DNA of 64,000 bases from CAWAYH01 sp963786195 (GTDB lineage Bacteria > Acidobacteriota > Vicinamibacteria > Vicinamibacterales > 2-12-FULL-66-21). Positions 56,480-64,000 of this stretch are shown piece after piece. Location of the stretch: assembly GCA_963786195.1 (NCBI GenBank), contig CAWAYH010000012.1:186001-250000 (forward strand). Direction: 5' to 3'. Position 1 is the stretch's first letter, and the number at the start of each line of letters is the position of its first letter. Both the position numbers and the translations under genes were made by a program. The notes beneath the pieces were generated by a model that worked only from the letters and a program-made list of their open reading frames with translations, ran no database searches and was not told where the DNA came from.

Positions 56480-58983
56480 TCAGTCGCAGCGAAGCGCGAT
56501 GGTCGGGTCGACGCGAGCGGCCCGACGCGCGGGCAGGAATGCGGCCAGAAGCGTTGTCGGCGAGGAGCACCGGCACGACCACGAGGAGCGAGTCGCGTCG
56601 TAGGGTTGGTTCACCGGTATCAAGGACGCCATCATCCGGATGGTCGCGCAGGCTCAGACACAAGACCTGCGGCGACGCCGAAGCCAGCGGGCGTCAGACC
56701 CTGTCGGAGGATCATGCCTGAGGACGCGACCGTAGCTCGCGCCGATGGCGACGCGAATGCCGATCTCACGAGTGCGACGGCTGACCGCGTACCAGACGAG
56801 TCCGTACAGTCCGACCATCGTGAGCGCCATGCCCATGATCCCCATGCCGCCGACGACACGGTTGAGCACGTTGCCGATCGTCGTCACGCGGGCCGCGAAG
56901 AACGCCTCCATCGTCTGGGCATCGTACGCCGGGACATCCGGATCGAGGCTGCGTACCACGTCGCGCAGCGGTCCGAGGAGGCTTGTCGACTCGCCTGCCG
57001 TCTGCGCCAGCAGCGCCATGCTGGTGTGAGGCACCTGACGGAAGGGAAAGTAGATCATGTCCTGCGGCGGCTCCGCGAAGTAGCCGTAGGTGCTGGCTCT
57101 GGCAATGCCCACGATCTCGAACCACATCGTCTCGCGCCCGCTTCCGGGTTCCGCGTCGATTCGCAGGCGTCGCCCCATCGCGTCGGAGCCGGGCCAGTAG
57201 TGGACGGCGAATGTTTCATTGACGATCGCCACGAGTGGCGCATCTTCCCTGTCCGTCGAACGAAACGCTCGCCCCGCCACGATCGGAATCTCCATCGTGT
57301 CGAAGTACCCCTCGTCCACACTGTTCGTGAACGACCGCACGCTCGCCTGCCCCTCCGGCAGCTGGTAGCCCTCTGGCACGATCGACGACGCGAACTCGAA
57401 TGAGAAAAGCGGCATGGCGGATGTGAGAGCGACGGAGCCTGCCCCAGGCAAGCCGACGTGCGTTGTCAAGCGCCTGCTCGAAGAACAGCGTCGCCTGGGT
57501 CTCGCCGTACCGTGCCTGGCCGGGATCGATGGTCACCTTGGCCATCTGTGAAATGCGGAAGCCCGGGCCCTTCTCAAATGCGCGCTGGAATACCTGATAG
57601 GAACCGACGGCGACCGTCAGGAGCACCAGCGACAAGGCAACCTGCAGGGCGACCAGGACGCTTCGCCCCGATACCCGCTGTCGGCTGAACGCCTCCACGT
57701 CCGTTGACTTCAGGGCCGAGGTCAGGTTCACGCGCGTCGTCTGAATCGCCGGCCCCAGCCCGAAAACGAAGGCGCTCGTCATGGCGACGGCAAGGCTGAA
57801 CACGAGCGCCCGCTGATTGATCTGCAGCAGCGGGATGCTCACGACTTCGGTCGGGAACTGGATCTGCCGCATCAGTACGATGCCGACGAAGCCAACGGCC
57901 AGGCCACCGATACCACCAGCGAGCGCAATTCCGAGGCTCTCGGTGATCAATTGTCGAACGATCCTCGCCCGCCCCGCGCCGAGCGCCATGCGCAGCGCGA
58001 TCTCACGGGCGCGAACGGGCGCACGGCTGGCGAGCAGACCCGCGACGTTCGCGCAGGCCACGCACAGCACAGCGACGGCGAGTGTGGTCACCATCACGAG
58101 CAACCAGGCGTTGAGCGGCCGACGTTCGAACCTCACATCGAACTCGGTCTGTGCCGTCAGTGCCTGATTCTTGTTCGTGTCGGGAAACGCGCGTTCGAGG
58201 TCCAGGCCGATGGCCGCGAGCTCGGCTCGCGCCTCAGCCAGGGTCACGCCCGGGCTCAGCCGCGCCTTGATGGTGAGGCTGCGGAAGTCACGCGTTGAAA
58301 GCGGATCGATTCTCGGAACGTTGACGACCTGTGGCCACATTGCCAGAGGAACGAACGCCGCCTCGCGGATGTACGGGTGGAGCCCGGTGAAGCGCTCGGG
58401 CGCGACGCCGACGATCGTGAAGTCGATGCCCGCGATCCGGACCTTGCGGCCCAGGACGGCAGGATCGCCCGCAAATTCCTGCTGCCAGGTTCCGTAGCTC
58501 AACACCGCGACGGCATCACGTCCCGCAACCCGATCCTCTTCCGGGAGAAACCCTCGCCCCAGCTCAGGTTCGACGCCGAGGACGCGAAAGAAATTGCTGC
58601 TGACCATCGTCACCAGCTTGACCTGCGGCGGGGCGCCGGGCTGCGTCGTGAACCCGGCGAACGTAGGTGACCTGCGCGATCATGCCGCTGAAGCTGCGGG
58701 CCCGATCGCGGATGTCGACATAGTCGGGATTCGACGCGACGACCACGGTGGCGAGACCCCGCTTGACTCGCGACCCCACGGTGACGAGCTCGCTCGGTTG
58801 CAGCACCGGCAGCGGTCTGAGCAGAAGCGTGTCCGCAAGGCTGAAACTGGCGACGTTCGCGCCGGTGCCGAACGCAATCGAGATCACGGCGATGGCGGTG
58901 AATCCCGGGCTTCGCGCGAACACTCGTCCGGCGTGGCGGAGGTCATGCCAGACCGTCTCGATGGCCGCTGACCAGTTGAACAA
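56480..58983 (-). CDS. MacB/FtsX-type large ABC permease (frameshifted)
   Basis: About 830 residues from ATG 58983, read through frame changes near 58620, 57450, 56730 and 56600 to TGA 56480. It has the duplicated FtsX/MacB_PCD architecture: a first helix with FARSPGFTAIAVISIAFGTG, then MacB_PCD (VSSNFFRVLGVEPELGRGFL), FtsX block (ANVAGLLASRAPVRAREIAL, RMALGAGRARIVRQLITESL), second MacB_PCD (VDEGYFDTMEIPIVAGRAFR), second FtsX block (MALTMVGLYGLVWYAVSRRT, REIGIRVAIGASYGRVL) and the ending RVDPTIALRCD. This is the acidobacterial duplicated-permease type, which lacks its own ATPase. It is divergent from padR with 44 bases between the starts. Confidence 0.8.
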
Positions 58984-59027
58984 AGGTGTTGAGAATTGTC
59001 GATGTTCTAGGTATCCTTGTCAAGCCA

Positions 59028-59357
59028 ATGCCCAAGCCATCAGACCTGCTCCAGGGAACGGTCGACTTGTTGATCCTGAAGACCATTGCGCGCGAACCGC
59101 TCCACGGCTGGGCGATCTCGAAGCGCATTCAGGAACTGTCCGATGAAGTCCTGTCCGTCCAGCAGGGGTCGCTCTACCCGGCGCTTCACCGACTGGAGCA
59201 TCAGGGCTGGATCGTTGCGGACTGGAGAGACACGGACCTCGGGCGCAGCGCGAAGTTCTATTCGCTGACGCGCGACGGCAAGCAGCAGCTGGAGCGTGAG
59301 CTGCAAACCTGGGATCGCTTGTCGTCCGCCGTGCGATTGGTCCTGAAGAGGGCGTAG
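59028..59357 (+). CDS. PadR-family transcriptional regulator
   Basis: 109 residues from ATG 59028. The winged helix reads LLQGTVDLLILKTIAREPLH, GWAISKRIQELSDEVLSVQQ, GSLYPALHRLEHQGWIVADW and AKFYSLTRDGKQQLEREL, the standard PadR core with the GSLYP turn. It acts as a repressor that usually senses hydrophobic or phenolic ligands. It stands between two divergent large ABC permeases and its stop is two bases before the second, so it very likely controls both. The 44-base spacer 58984-59027 must hold both promoters. Confidence 0.93.
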   Translation: MPKPSDLLQGTVDLLILKTIAREPLHGWAISKRIQELSDEVLSVQQGSLYPALHRLEHQGWIVADWRDTDLGRSAKFYSLTRDGKQQLERELQTWDRLSSAVRLVLKRA

Positions 59358-59359
59358 CG

Positions 59360-62098
59360 GTGTCCTTCGCCCGTCTCTTCCGCATCTGGCATCAGCGCAT
59401 CCGATCCGCGTTCCGGAAAGACGCGGTGGATGGTGAAGTCGCCGCGGAGCTCGCGTTCCACTACGAGCAACTCGTGCGTGAGTATTCCGGCGACGGCATG
59501 CCGCTCGAGGACGCCCGCCGCGCCGCCAGGCGCGCGCTCGGCAACATGGCGCTCCTCGAAGAGCAGTGCCGCGATCACCGCGGCGTCACTTGGTTTCACG
59601 ATCTCCGTCAGGACCTGGCCTACGGCCTGCGAGTGCTCCGGAGGGCGCCCGGGTTCGCGGTGATAGCCGTCGCGTCACTGGCGCTGGGGATCGGGGCGAA
59701 CGGCGCGATCCTCGGCGCGATCGATCACGTGCTGTTCGGCGCGCTGCCGTTCCCGAATGCCGATCGACTGGTGCTGATTCGAACCGTTCCACCGGAACAG
59801 CCGGCGCGGACGAACAATGCGGCTTTGCTCGATTACGTCACCTGGAAGGAGCGGAGCCGCTCGTTCGAAGCCATCGGCGCCTCGCTCGCCGACAACAGGG
59901 ATTTCGAGCTCGGGGGGAACGATCCGGCCCAGCGACTGAACGGTGTGCTCGCGACCCCGAGCCTGTTCTCGGCACTGGGGGTCAGTCCACTGCTCGGCCG
60001 GGTTTTGTCGGAGGACGACGCGCCGATTGACGCCCCGGGAAGAGTGATTGTGCTCAGTCACGCGCTGTGGGTGCAGCGATTCGCGTCGGATCCCAATATT
60101 CTCGGACGGCAGCTTCGGTTGAACGGCATCAACATCTCGGTCGTGGGCGTGATGCCGCCCGGCTTCAGATACCCCGACGGGCGGGCCGAGTACTGGGCGC
60201 CCCTCGCGATCAATCGCATCCAGCTGCAGGGTTCGTCGCGGTTCTACATCGTGGCTGCGCGTCGCAAGGCGGCCGTGACGATTCAGCAGGCCGAAGCCGA
60301 GCTGCAAGGTATCGCCGCCCAGCTGGGCCGCGAACTTCCCCTGCGGCACAAAGACTGGGGCGTTCGACTGCAGTCCATTCGGAGCGCGCTGTACGGGTGG
60401 ACGCTGGCGCCGCTGCTGGCCCTGCAATCGGCGGTCGCCCTGATCCTTCTCATCGCCTGCGCCAACGTCGCGGGACTGTTGCTCGCGCGCGGAACGGCTC
60501 GCGGACCCGAGATTGCGCTGCGAATGGCGCTTGGCGCCGGGCGCGGTCGAATCGTCCGTCAGCTCCTGGCTGAAGGCGTCCCGCTCTCGATGATGGGGGG
60601 GCTGCTGGGGATTGTCGTGGCATGGTGGGGCGTGCGAGGGCTCGTCGTCGTGAGGCCGCCGCTGGGGGCTCCGGCGATCGACGACCTGGATATGGGCCCG
60701 CGCATGCTGGTCCTGATTGGGATGCTCGCGGTGGTGACGCCCCTGCTCTTTGGCATTGCGCCGGCGCTCGCCACCGTGAAGCCCGGTCGTACAGCGCCGT
60801 TTGACGAGATGACCGGGATACGCGGTGTGCCGCGGCGCCAACGGTACCTGCGGGGAGCGCTGGTGGCCGCGCAGATCTCGATGGCGCTCATGCTGCTGGT
60901 TGGGGCGGGGCTGCTCCTGAACAGTTTCGTCCGGCTCGCGGGCCGCGAGCTGAACTTCGATCCCCGCGGGCTGCTGACGTTCGAATATCGCATCCGGCCC
61001 GCGGAGTTCATGCGACCGCTCGGGTCGTACCGTGGATTCCCGTACTTCGAGATCAGCCCGCCACCGTCGCAGGCGATGCAGCGCATGTACGAACGGCTGC
61101 AGACAGTGCCGGGCGTCGAATCTGTCGCCGCCATCACGCAGCGTCCGCTGAACAGCATCCTGGTTCCGACGATGCCCGTCATCACAGACACCGGCCCGGG
61201 CGCGGGCGACAGCGATTCGGGACCCCGAACGGCCGCGTACTTTCTGGTGACCCCGAACTTCTTCGCCACGATGAAAGCCCCGTGGAGTGCCGGACGGGAT
61301 TTCGACGCGCGGGACGTCGTCTCGGCGCCGTGGGTTGCCGTTGTCAACGAGACGATGGCCCGGACGTTCTGGCCTGGCGAGAATGCCATTGGCAAGCGGT
61401 TCAGGCTCGATACGGTCCCCGAGGAACAGCCGCGGGAAGTTGTCGGCGTGGTGCGCGATATCCCGTTGAGTCAGGCGCAGAGCGAGCCTCGTCCGGTTAT
61501 CTACGCCTCGTATCTCCAGCAGCCGTCGCGCTACCGGGGCCCCTGGGCGAACATGTTTGGCGAGATGACGTTCGTGCTCCGCAGCGCGGGGGGCGCCATG
61601 GAACTCGTGCCGGCGACGCGGGCCGCCATTCGGGAGGTCGACCCGAAGCGGCCCGTGACCGCCATGACGCCGATCGCCTTCGATCTGGAGCTCGGTCTTC
61701 GCCGGCGTCGACCGTTCGCGATGGTCTTCGGCAGCTTCGCGGCGGTCGCGACGCTGCTCGCCGCGATCGGCGTGTATGGCGTCATGGCGTATTCGGTCGC
61801 GCAGCACACGCGCGAGATCGGAATCCGCCGGGCCCTTGGCGCCACCTGGCGTCATGTCGTCGGCATGGTCGGCCGGCAGGCGATCGTCGTCGTCGGCGCC
61901 GGCGTGACCGCAGGCCTGGTCGGCGCGTTGCTGTTGACGCGTCTGATCGAGACGCAGCTCTGGGGTGTGACGCCGACCGATCCCGCGACATTTTCGGCGG
62001 TCTCGCTGCTGCTTGCGCTGGTCGCGCTGCTCGCATGCGTGGCGCCCCTGAGGCGTGCCGTGCGTGTGGATCCGACGATCGCGTTGCGCTGCGAGTAG
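59360..62098 (+). CDS. MacB/FtsX-type large ABC permease with prefix domain
   Basis: 912 residues, intact, from GTG 59360, two bases after padR. An N-terminal permease prefix domain (about 1-75, VDGEVAAELAFHYEQLVREY) precedes the first helix (RAPGFAVIAVASLALGIGAN). The order is then MacB_PCD (ATPSLFSALGVSPLLGRVLS), FtsX (ALILLIACANVAGLLLARGT, RMALGAGRGRIVRQLLAEGV), second MacB_PCD (VTPNFFATMKAPWSAGRDFD), second FtsX (LLAAIGVYGVMAYSVAQHTR, REIGIRRALGATWRHVVGMV) and VDPTIALRCE at the end. Eight or more transmembrane helices. No ATPase domain, so it needs a partner in trans. PadR-controlled efflux or lipoprotein-handling role is inferred from family. Confidence 0.92.
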   Translation: MSFARLFRIWHQRIRSAFRKDAVDGEVAAELAFHYEQLVREYSGDGMPLEDARRAARRALGNMALLEEQCRDHRGVTWFHDLRQDLAYGLRVLRRAPGFAVIAVASLALGIGANGAILGAIDHVLFGALPFPNADRLVLIRTVPPEQPARTNNAALLDYVTWKERSRSFEAIGASLADNRDFELGGNDPAQRLNGVLATPSLFSALGVSPLLGRVLSEDDAPIDAPGRVIVLSHALWVQRFASDPNILGRQLRLNGINISVVGVMPPGFRYPDGRAEYWAPLAINRIQLQGSSRFYIVAARRKAAVTIQQAEAELQGIAAQLGRELPLRHKDWGVRLQSIRSALYGWTLAPLLALQSAVALILLIACANVAGLLLARGTARGPEIALRMALGAGRGRIVRQLLAEGVPLSMMGGLLGIVVAWWGVRGLVVVRPPLGAPAIDDLDMGPRMLVLIGMLAVVTPLLFGIAPALATVKPGRTAPFDEMTGIRGVPRRQRYLRGALVAAQISMALMLLVGAGLLLNSFVRLAGRELNFDPRGLLTFEYRIRPAEFMRPLGSYRGFPYFEISPPPSQAMQRMYERLQTVPGVESVAAITQRPLNSILVPTMPVITDTGPGAGDSDSGPRTAAYFLVTPNFFATMKAPWSAGRDFDARDVVSAPWVAVVNETMARTFWPGENAIGKRFRLDTVPEEQPREVVGVVRDIPLSQAQSEPRPVIYASYLQQPSRYRGPWANMFGEMTFVLRSAGGAMELVPATRAAIREVDPKRPVTAMTPIAFDLELGLRRRRPFAMVFGSFAAVATLLAAIGVYGVMAYSVAQHTREIGIRRALGATWRHVVGMVGRQAIVVVGAGVTAGLVGALLLTRLIETQLWGVTPTDPATFSAVSLLLALVALLACVAPLRRAVRVDPTIALRCE

Positions 62099-62148
62099 CT
62101 GCTGCTCGTCGCGGCAATCGGTGCTCCTGAACGCGCTGACGGCCAGGC

Positions 62149-62968
62149 TCACAACGACTTCAGAAACTGAACCAGATCCACCTTCTGGCGCTCGGTGAGC
62201 CCGATCCCGAAGAACGTGTTGTAGTGCTCGACGACGTCTCGCAACGTGGCGAAGCGTCCATCGTGATAGAAGCCGCCCTTCGCGTGCGTCCAGAGGCCCT
62301 TGAGGGGCGCGGTCCGGTAGCGGCGATCCGGTGACCGGTCCGCCTGGAAGCTGTCGATGCCGATTTCTTCCGGCGTGTGCATGTTCCAGCCGGGCTCGGT
62401 GTAGAGCGGCGGCACGTGACACGTCGCGCAGCCGGCGGACCTGAAGACGTCACGTCTCCGTCGGGCCGCATCGCGGTCGAAAGAATGTGGCGACGCTTCC
62501 GGCGCGGGGATCGCGAGCTGGTAGACGTGGAGCGCTGCGAGCTTCGGCGTGATCAGGTCCGGGCTGCTGCGTACGTTCCCGAACCCGGCTCGCGCGGCGA
62601 TCGGGAACTGGTCGGGATCGTTCAGTCGCGGGTCGAAGAACACTCCCTTCCCCTGCATCTCGAGGTTGGCCACGAACCCGTTCCAGTGGGTCACGCTGCC
62701 CCAGCCGGTCCAGGTGTGCATGTTCACCCCGGCGAGGCCGAACGCGGGCGGGATGAGCGTGGCCGCCGACCGCCCGTCAGGTCGGGAAGGCTTTTCCGTC
62801 CGGCAGAAGCTCTGCGTCGAACTTGCCCGGGCCCCAGCTGTTCAGCACCGTCCGCACCGTCCCGTCGTCGACCCCGAGAAGATCGACGAAGGGCTGGAGG
62901 TTCGGCGCCAGCGCGATAATCGCGCCGATGTTCAGATCGCGCTGTGGGAACCTTTTTGCTGTTCGCAC
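62149..62968 (-). pseudogene. 5'-truncated di-haem cytochrome c peroxidase-like gene
   Basis: The minus strand encodes the C-terminal part of a large periplasmic c-type cytochrome: LNIGAIIALAPNLQPFVDLL, then a frame change near 62770, MHTWTGWGSVTHWNGFVANL, the haem site AGCATCHVPPLY (CATCH, 62413-62433), and KGGFYHDGRFATLRDVVEHY with the distal methionine-less GFYHDGR loop, ending FLKSL. Homologues have another domain and a second CxxCH before this, with a signal peptide. Here the sequence stops matching at about 62965 and the sigma gene starts 30 bases on. There is no start codon with a signal sequence, so this looks like a remnant cut by a rearrangement, or an assembly junction. Confidence 0.65.
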
Positions 62969-62997
62969 ACTCTGATGGCTAGCGGAGGTGTGGGTTG

Positions 62998-63714
62998 ATG
63001 CCTGAGATCGAGTCGATCGGGAGGACGGCGAGCGCGAGCCCGCTGACCGATGAGGAAGTCGTACGGCGCGTGCTGGACGGCGACAGCGCGCTGTTCGAGG
63101 TCCTGATGCGGAGGTACAACCAGCGGCTCTACCGTGTGGCGCGCGGCATCCTGAAAGACGAGAGCCAGGCCGAGGACGTGATCCAGCAGGCCTACGTCAA
63201 CGCGTACTTTCACCTCTACCAGTTCGCGGATCGGGCGAGGTTCGGGACGTGGCTCACACGGATTGCCGTCAACGAGGCGCTGGCGCGGCGCCGGCGGTCG
63301 GACATCATGGAACTGATGAATAGCGACGGCCAGGTCATGGACGACCTGCGGTCCACGACTCCGGATCCCGAACGCCAGGCGTTCGCCACCGAGCTGCGCC
63401 GGGTGCTGGAGTCGTCGATGGACGCCCTGCCCGACGGCTATCGGGTGGTGTTCATGCTCAGGGAAGTCGAAGGGCTCAGCACCGCGGAGACGGCGGCGTG
63501 CCTCGATATCACCGGCGAAACGGTCAAGACGCGACTGCACCGCGCGCGGGGGCTGCTGCGCGACGAGCTGTACGCGCGGGCCGGCGTCGCGATGGCGGAG
63601 GCGTTTCTGTTCCATGCCTCCCGCTGCGACCGCGTGGTGGCCGGCGTCGTCGGCCAGATCAAGCGGGCGTCGCCCCCGGCTGTGGTGAGCGTGCAGGCGC
63701 CGGCAACAGCTTGA
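62998..63714 (+). CDS. ECF-type RNA polymerase sigma factor (RpoE-like)
   Basis: 238 residues from ATG 62998 with GCGGAGG upstream. Region 2: DSALFEVLMRRYNQRLYRVA, RGILKDESQAEDVIQQAYVN and FADRARFGTWLTRIAVNEAL. Region 4: LPDGYRVVFMLREVEGLSTA, ETAACLDITGETVKTRLHRA and RGLLRDELYARAGV. After region 4 there is an additional tail of about 45 residues (MAEAFLFHASRCDRVVAGVV), longer than usual. No anti-sigma gene lies beside it; the next gene is a helix-turn-helix protein behind a palindromic promoter whose -35 overlaps this stop codon. Confidence 0.9.
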   Translation: MPEIESIGRTASASPLTDEEVVRRVLDGDSALFEVLMRRYNQRLYRVARGILKDESQAEDVIQQAYVNAYFHLYQFADRARFGTWLTRIAVNEALARRRRSDIMELMNSDGQVMDDLRSTTPDPERQAFATELRRVLESSMDALPDGYRVVFMLREVEGLSTAETAACLDITGETVKTRLHRARGLLRDELYARAGVAMAEAFLFHASRCDRVVAGVVGQIKRASPPAVVSVQAPATA

Positions 63715-63760
63715 CTGTCTAGTGAGACTAGACTAAAATGGCTAGTCTCACTAGACAGTC
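63711..63760 (+). promoter_or_regulatory. sigma70-type promoter inside a perfect 19-bp inverted repeat
   Basis: TTGACT (63711-63716) and TAAAAT (63734-63739) are spaced by exactly 17 bases, a strong housekeeping promoter. GACTGTCTAGTGAGACTAG (63713-63731) and CTAGTCTCACTAGACAGTC (63742-63760) are perfect inverted repeats around the 10-base spacer that holds the -10. Any dimer bound to the arms would block RNA polymerase, so this reads as a repressor operator for the following gene. AGGGGTG then serves as its Shine-Dalgarno. Confidence 0.75.
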
Positions 63761-63769
63761 AGGGGTGAC

Positions 63770-64000
63770 GTGGCGCTGGACCGGGAACTCCTCGAGGCGG
63801 CAAGAACGGCGGCCGGGCGCCTGGACGACGCCGAGCGCGAGGCCCTGCTGACGCGGGCCGACTATCACACCGCCGTCCGCCGCCTCCACCTGGCGGGCGG
63901 GTCGCTGCGTGAAATCGCGCAGGCCCTCGCGCTCAGCCACCAGCGCGTTCAGCAAATCGTCCGCGGGGCGGGCGGCAGCTGGTGGACCCGCGTCTGGCAT
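63770..64000 (+). CDS. helix-turn-helix protein (3' partial)
   Basis: GTG 63770 opens a frame that runs off the window after 77 codons. The sequence has two charged helices (LDRELLEAARTAAGRLDDAE, LTRADYHTAVRRLHLAGG) then SLREIAQALALSHQRVQQIV, a clear sigma-region-4-like helix-turn-helix, and GAGGSWWTRVW. Similar short proteins with this HTH lie before a Clp-N or other domain in some genomes; that cannot be seen here. With its palindromic promoter immediately upstream, it is the most likely protein to bind that site. Confidence 0.7.
   Translation, partial: MALDRELLEAARTAAGRLDDAEREALLTRADYHTAVRRLHLAGGSLREIAQALALSHQRVQQIVRGAGGSWWTRVWH

Noticed and set aside
59675..62422. Open frame of 915 codons on the minus strand
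   Set aside because: Opposite an intact permease with full family motifs; the frame is His/Arg/Asp-rich and has no recognisable domain.

Overview
The window is about 64 kb of GC-rich bacterial chromosome. The organism is most likely a soil-type Acidobacteriota of the Vicinamibacteria kind. That is inference, based on two very large MacB/FtsX-type ABC permeases arranged around a PadR gene, a BACON-domain protein with a proline-rich linker, a DUF5670 mini membrane protein, a bacterial deoxyhypusine-synthase homologue beside agmatinase, and many secreted metal-dependent hydrolases. There is one tRNA, one intact insertion sequence, no rRNA, no CRISPR array and no prophage.

Layout. 1-10.4 kb is housekeeping: an NtrY-like sensor kinase cut by the left edge, a GxxExxY-protein cassette bounded by inverted purine-rich repeats, a minus-strand block pssA-psd-DUF465-rimI-tsaB, and mutS. 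10.4-24.3 kb holds a peptide-type solute-binding lipoprotein, a secreted metallopeptidase/propeller/barrel protein, the DHS-like and agmatinase pair, a TPR-GAF-sigma54 activator framed by GTATAC dyads, a PilZ protein, the tldD-pmbA pair and a YfgM-like protein. 24.5-28.4 kb has tRNA-Arg(CCT), apt, acylphosphatase, a structured repeat, uricase, DUF5670 and an IS1182-family element. 28.7-42.4 kb is mostly envelope and accessory genes: DinB, an outer-membrane barrel followed by a secreted protein with kinase-like motifs, an amidohydrolase, a BACON protein, an S9 peptidase, an RRM protein, DUF5996, a UBP zinc finger, an NCS1 permease and an MmyB-like regulator. 42.7-50.9 kb carries two adjacent giant proteins (about 1,480 and 1,240 residues) that I cannot assign to any family. 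51-64 kb has an ECF sigma/anti-sigma/ABC exporter locus, a secreted helical protein, the divergent permease pair around PadR, a truncated c-type cytochrome, a second ECF sigma factor and, at the edge, a helix-turn-helix gene behind a promoter built into a perfect 19-bp palindrome.

Sequence quality matters for using this annotation. Many genes are interrupted by single-base indels, most densely at 2.7-10.5 kb and 51.5-53.7 kb, and they include genes such as mutS, tsaB and psd whose products are otherwise fully readable. Where I can reconstruct the intended frame, most are single-base insertions, so I read them as consensus errors and annotate each broken gene as one locus. The intact genes (tldD, pmbA, apt, uricase, the transposase, the 912-residue permease and others) show this is local.

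How genes work together. pssA and psd make phosphatidylethanolamine. tsaB and rimI are the usual t6A/ribosomal-acetylation pair. The DHS-like enzyme and agmatinase act on agmatine-derived polyamines. tldD and pmbA form one protease. Each ECF locus pairs a sigma factor with a membrane or export function.
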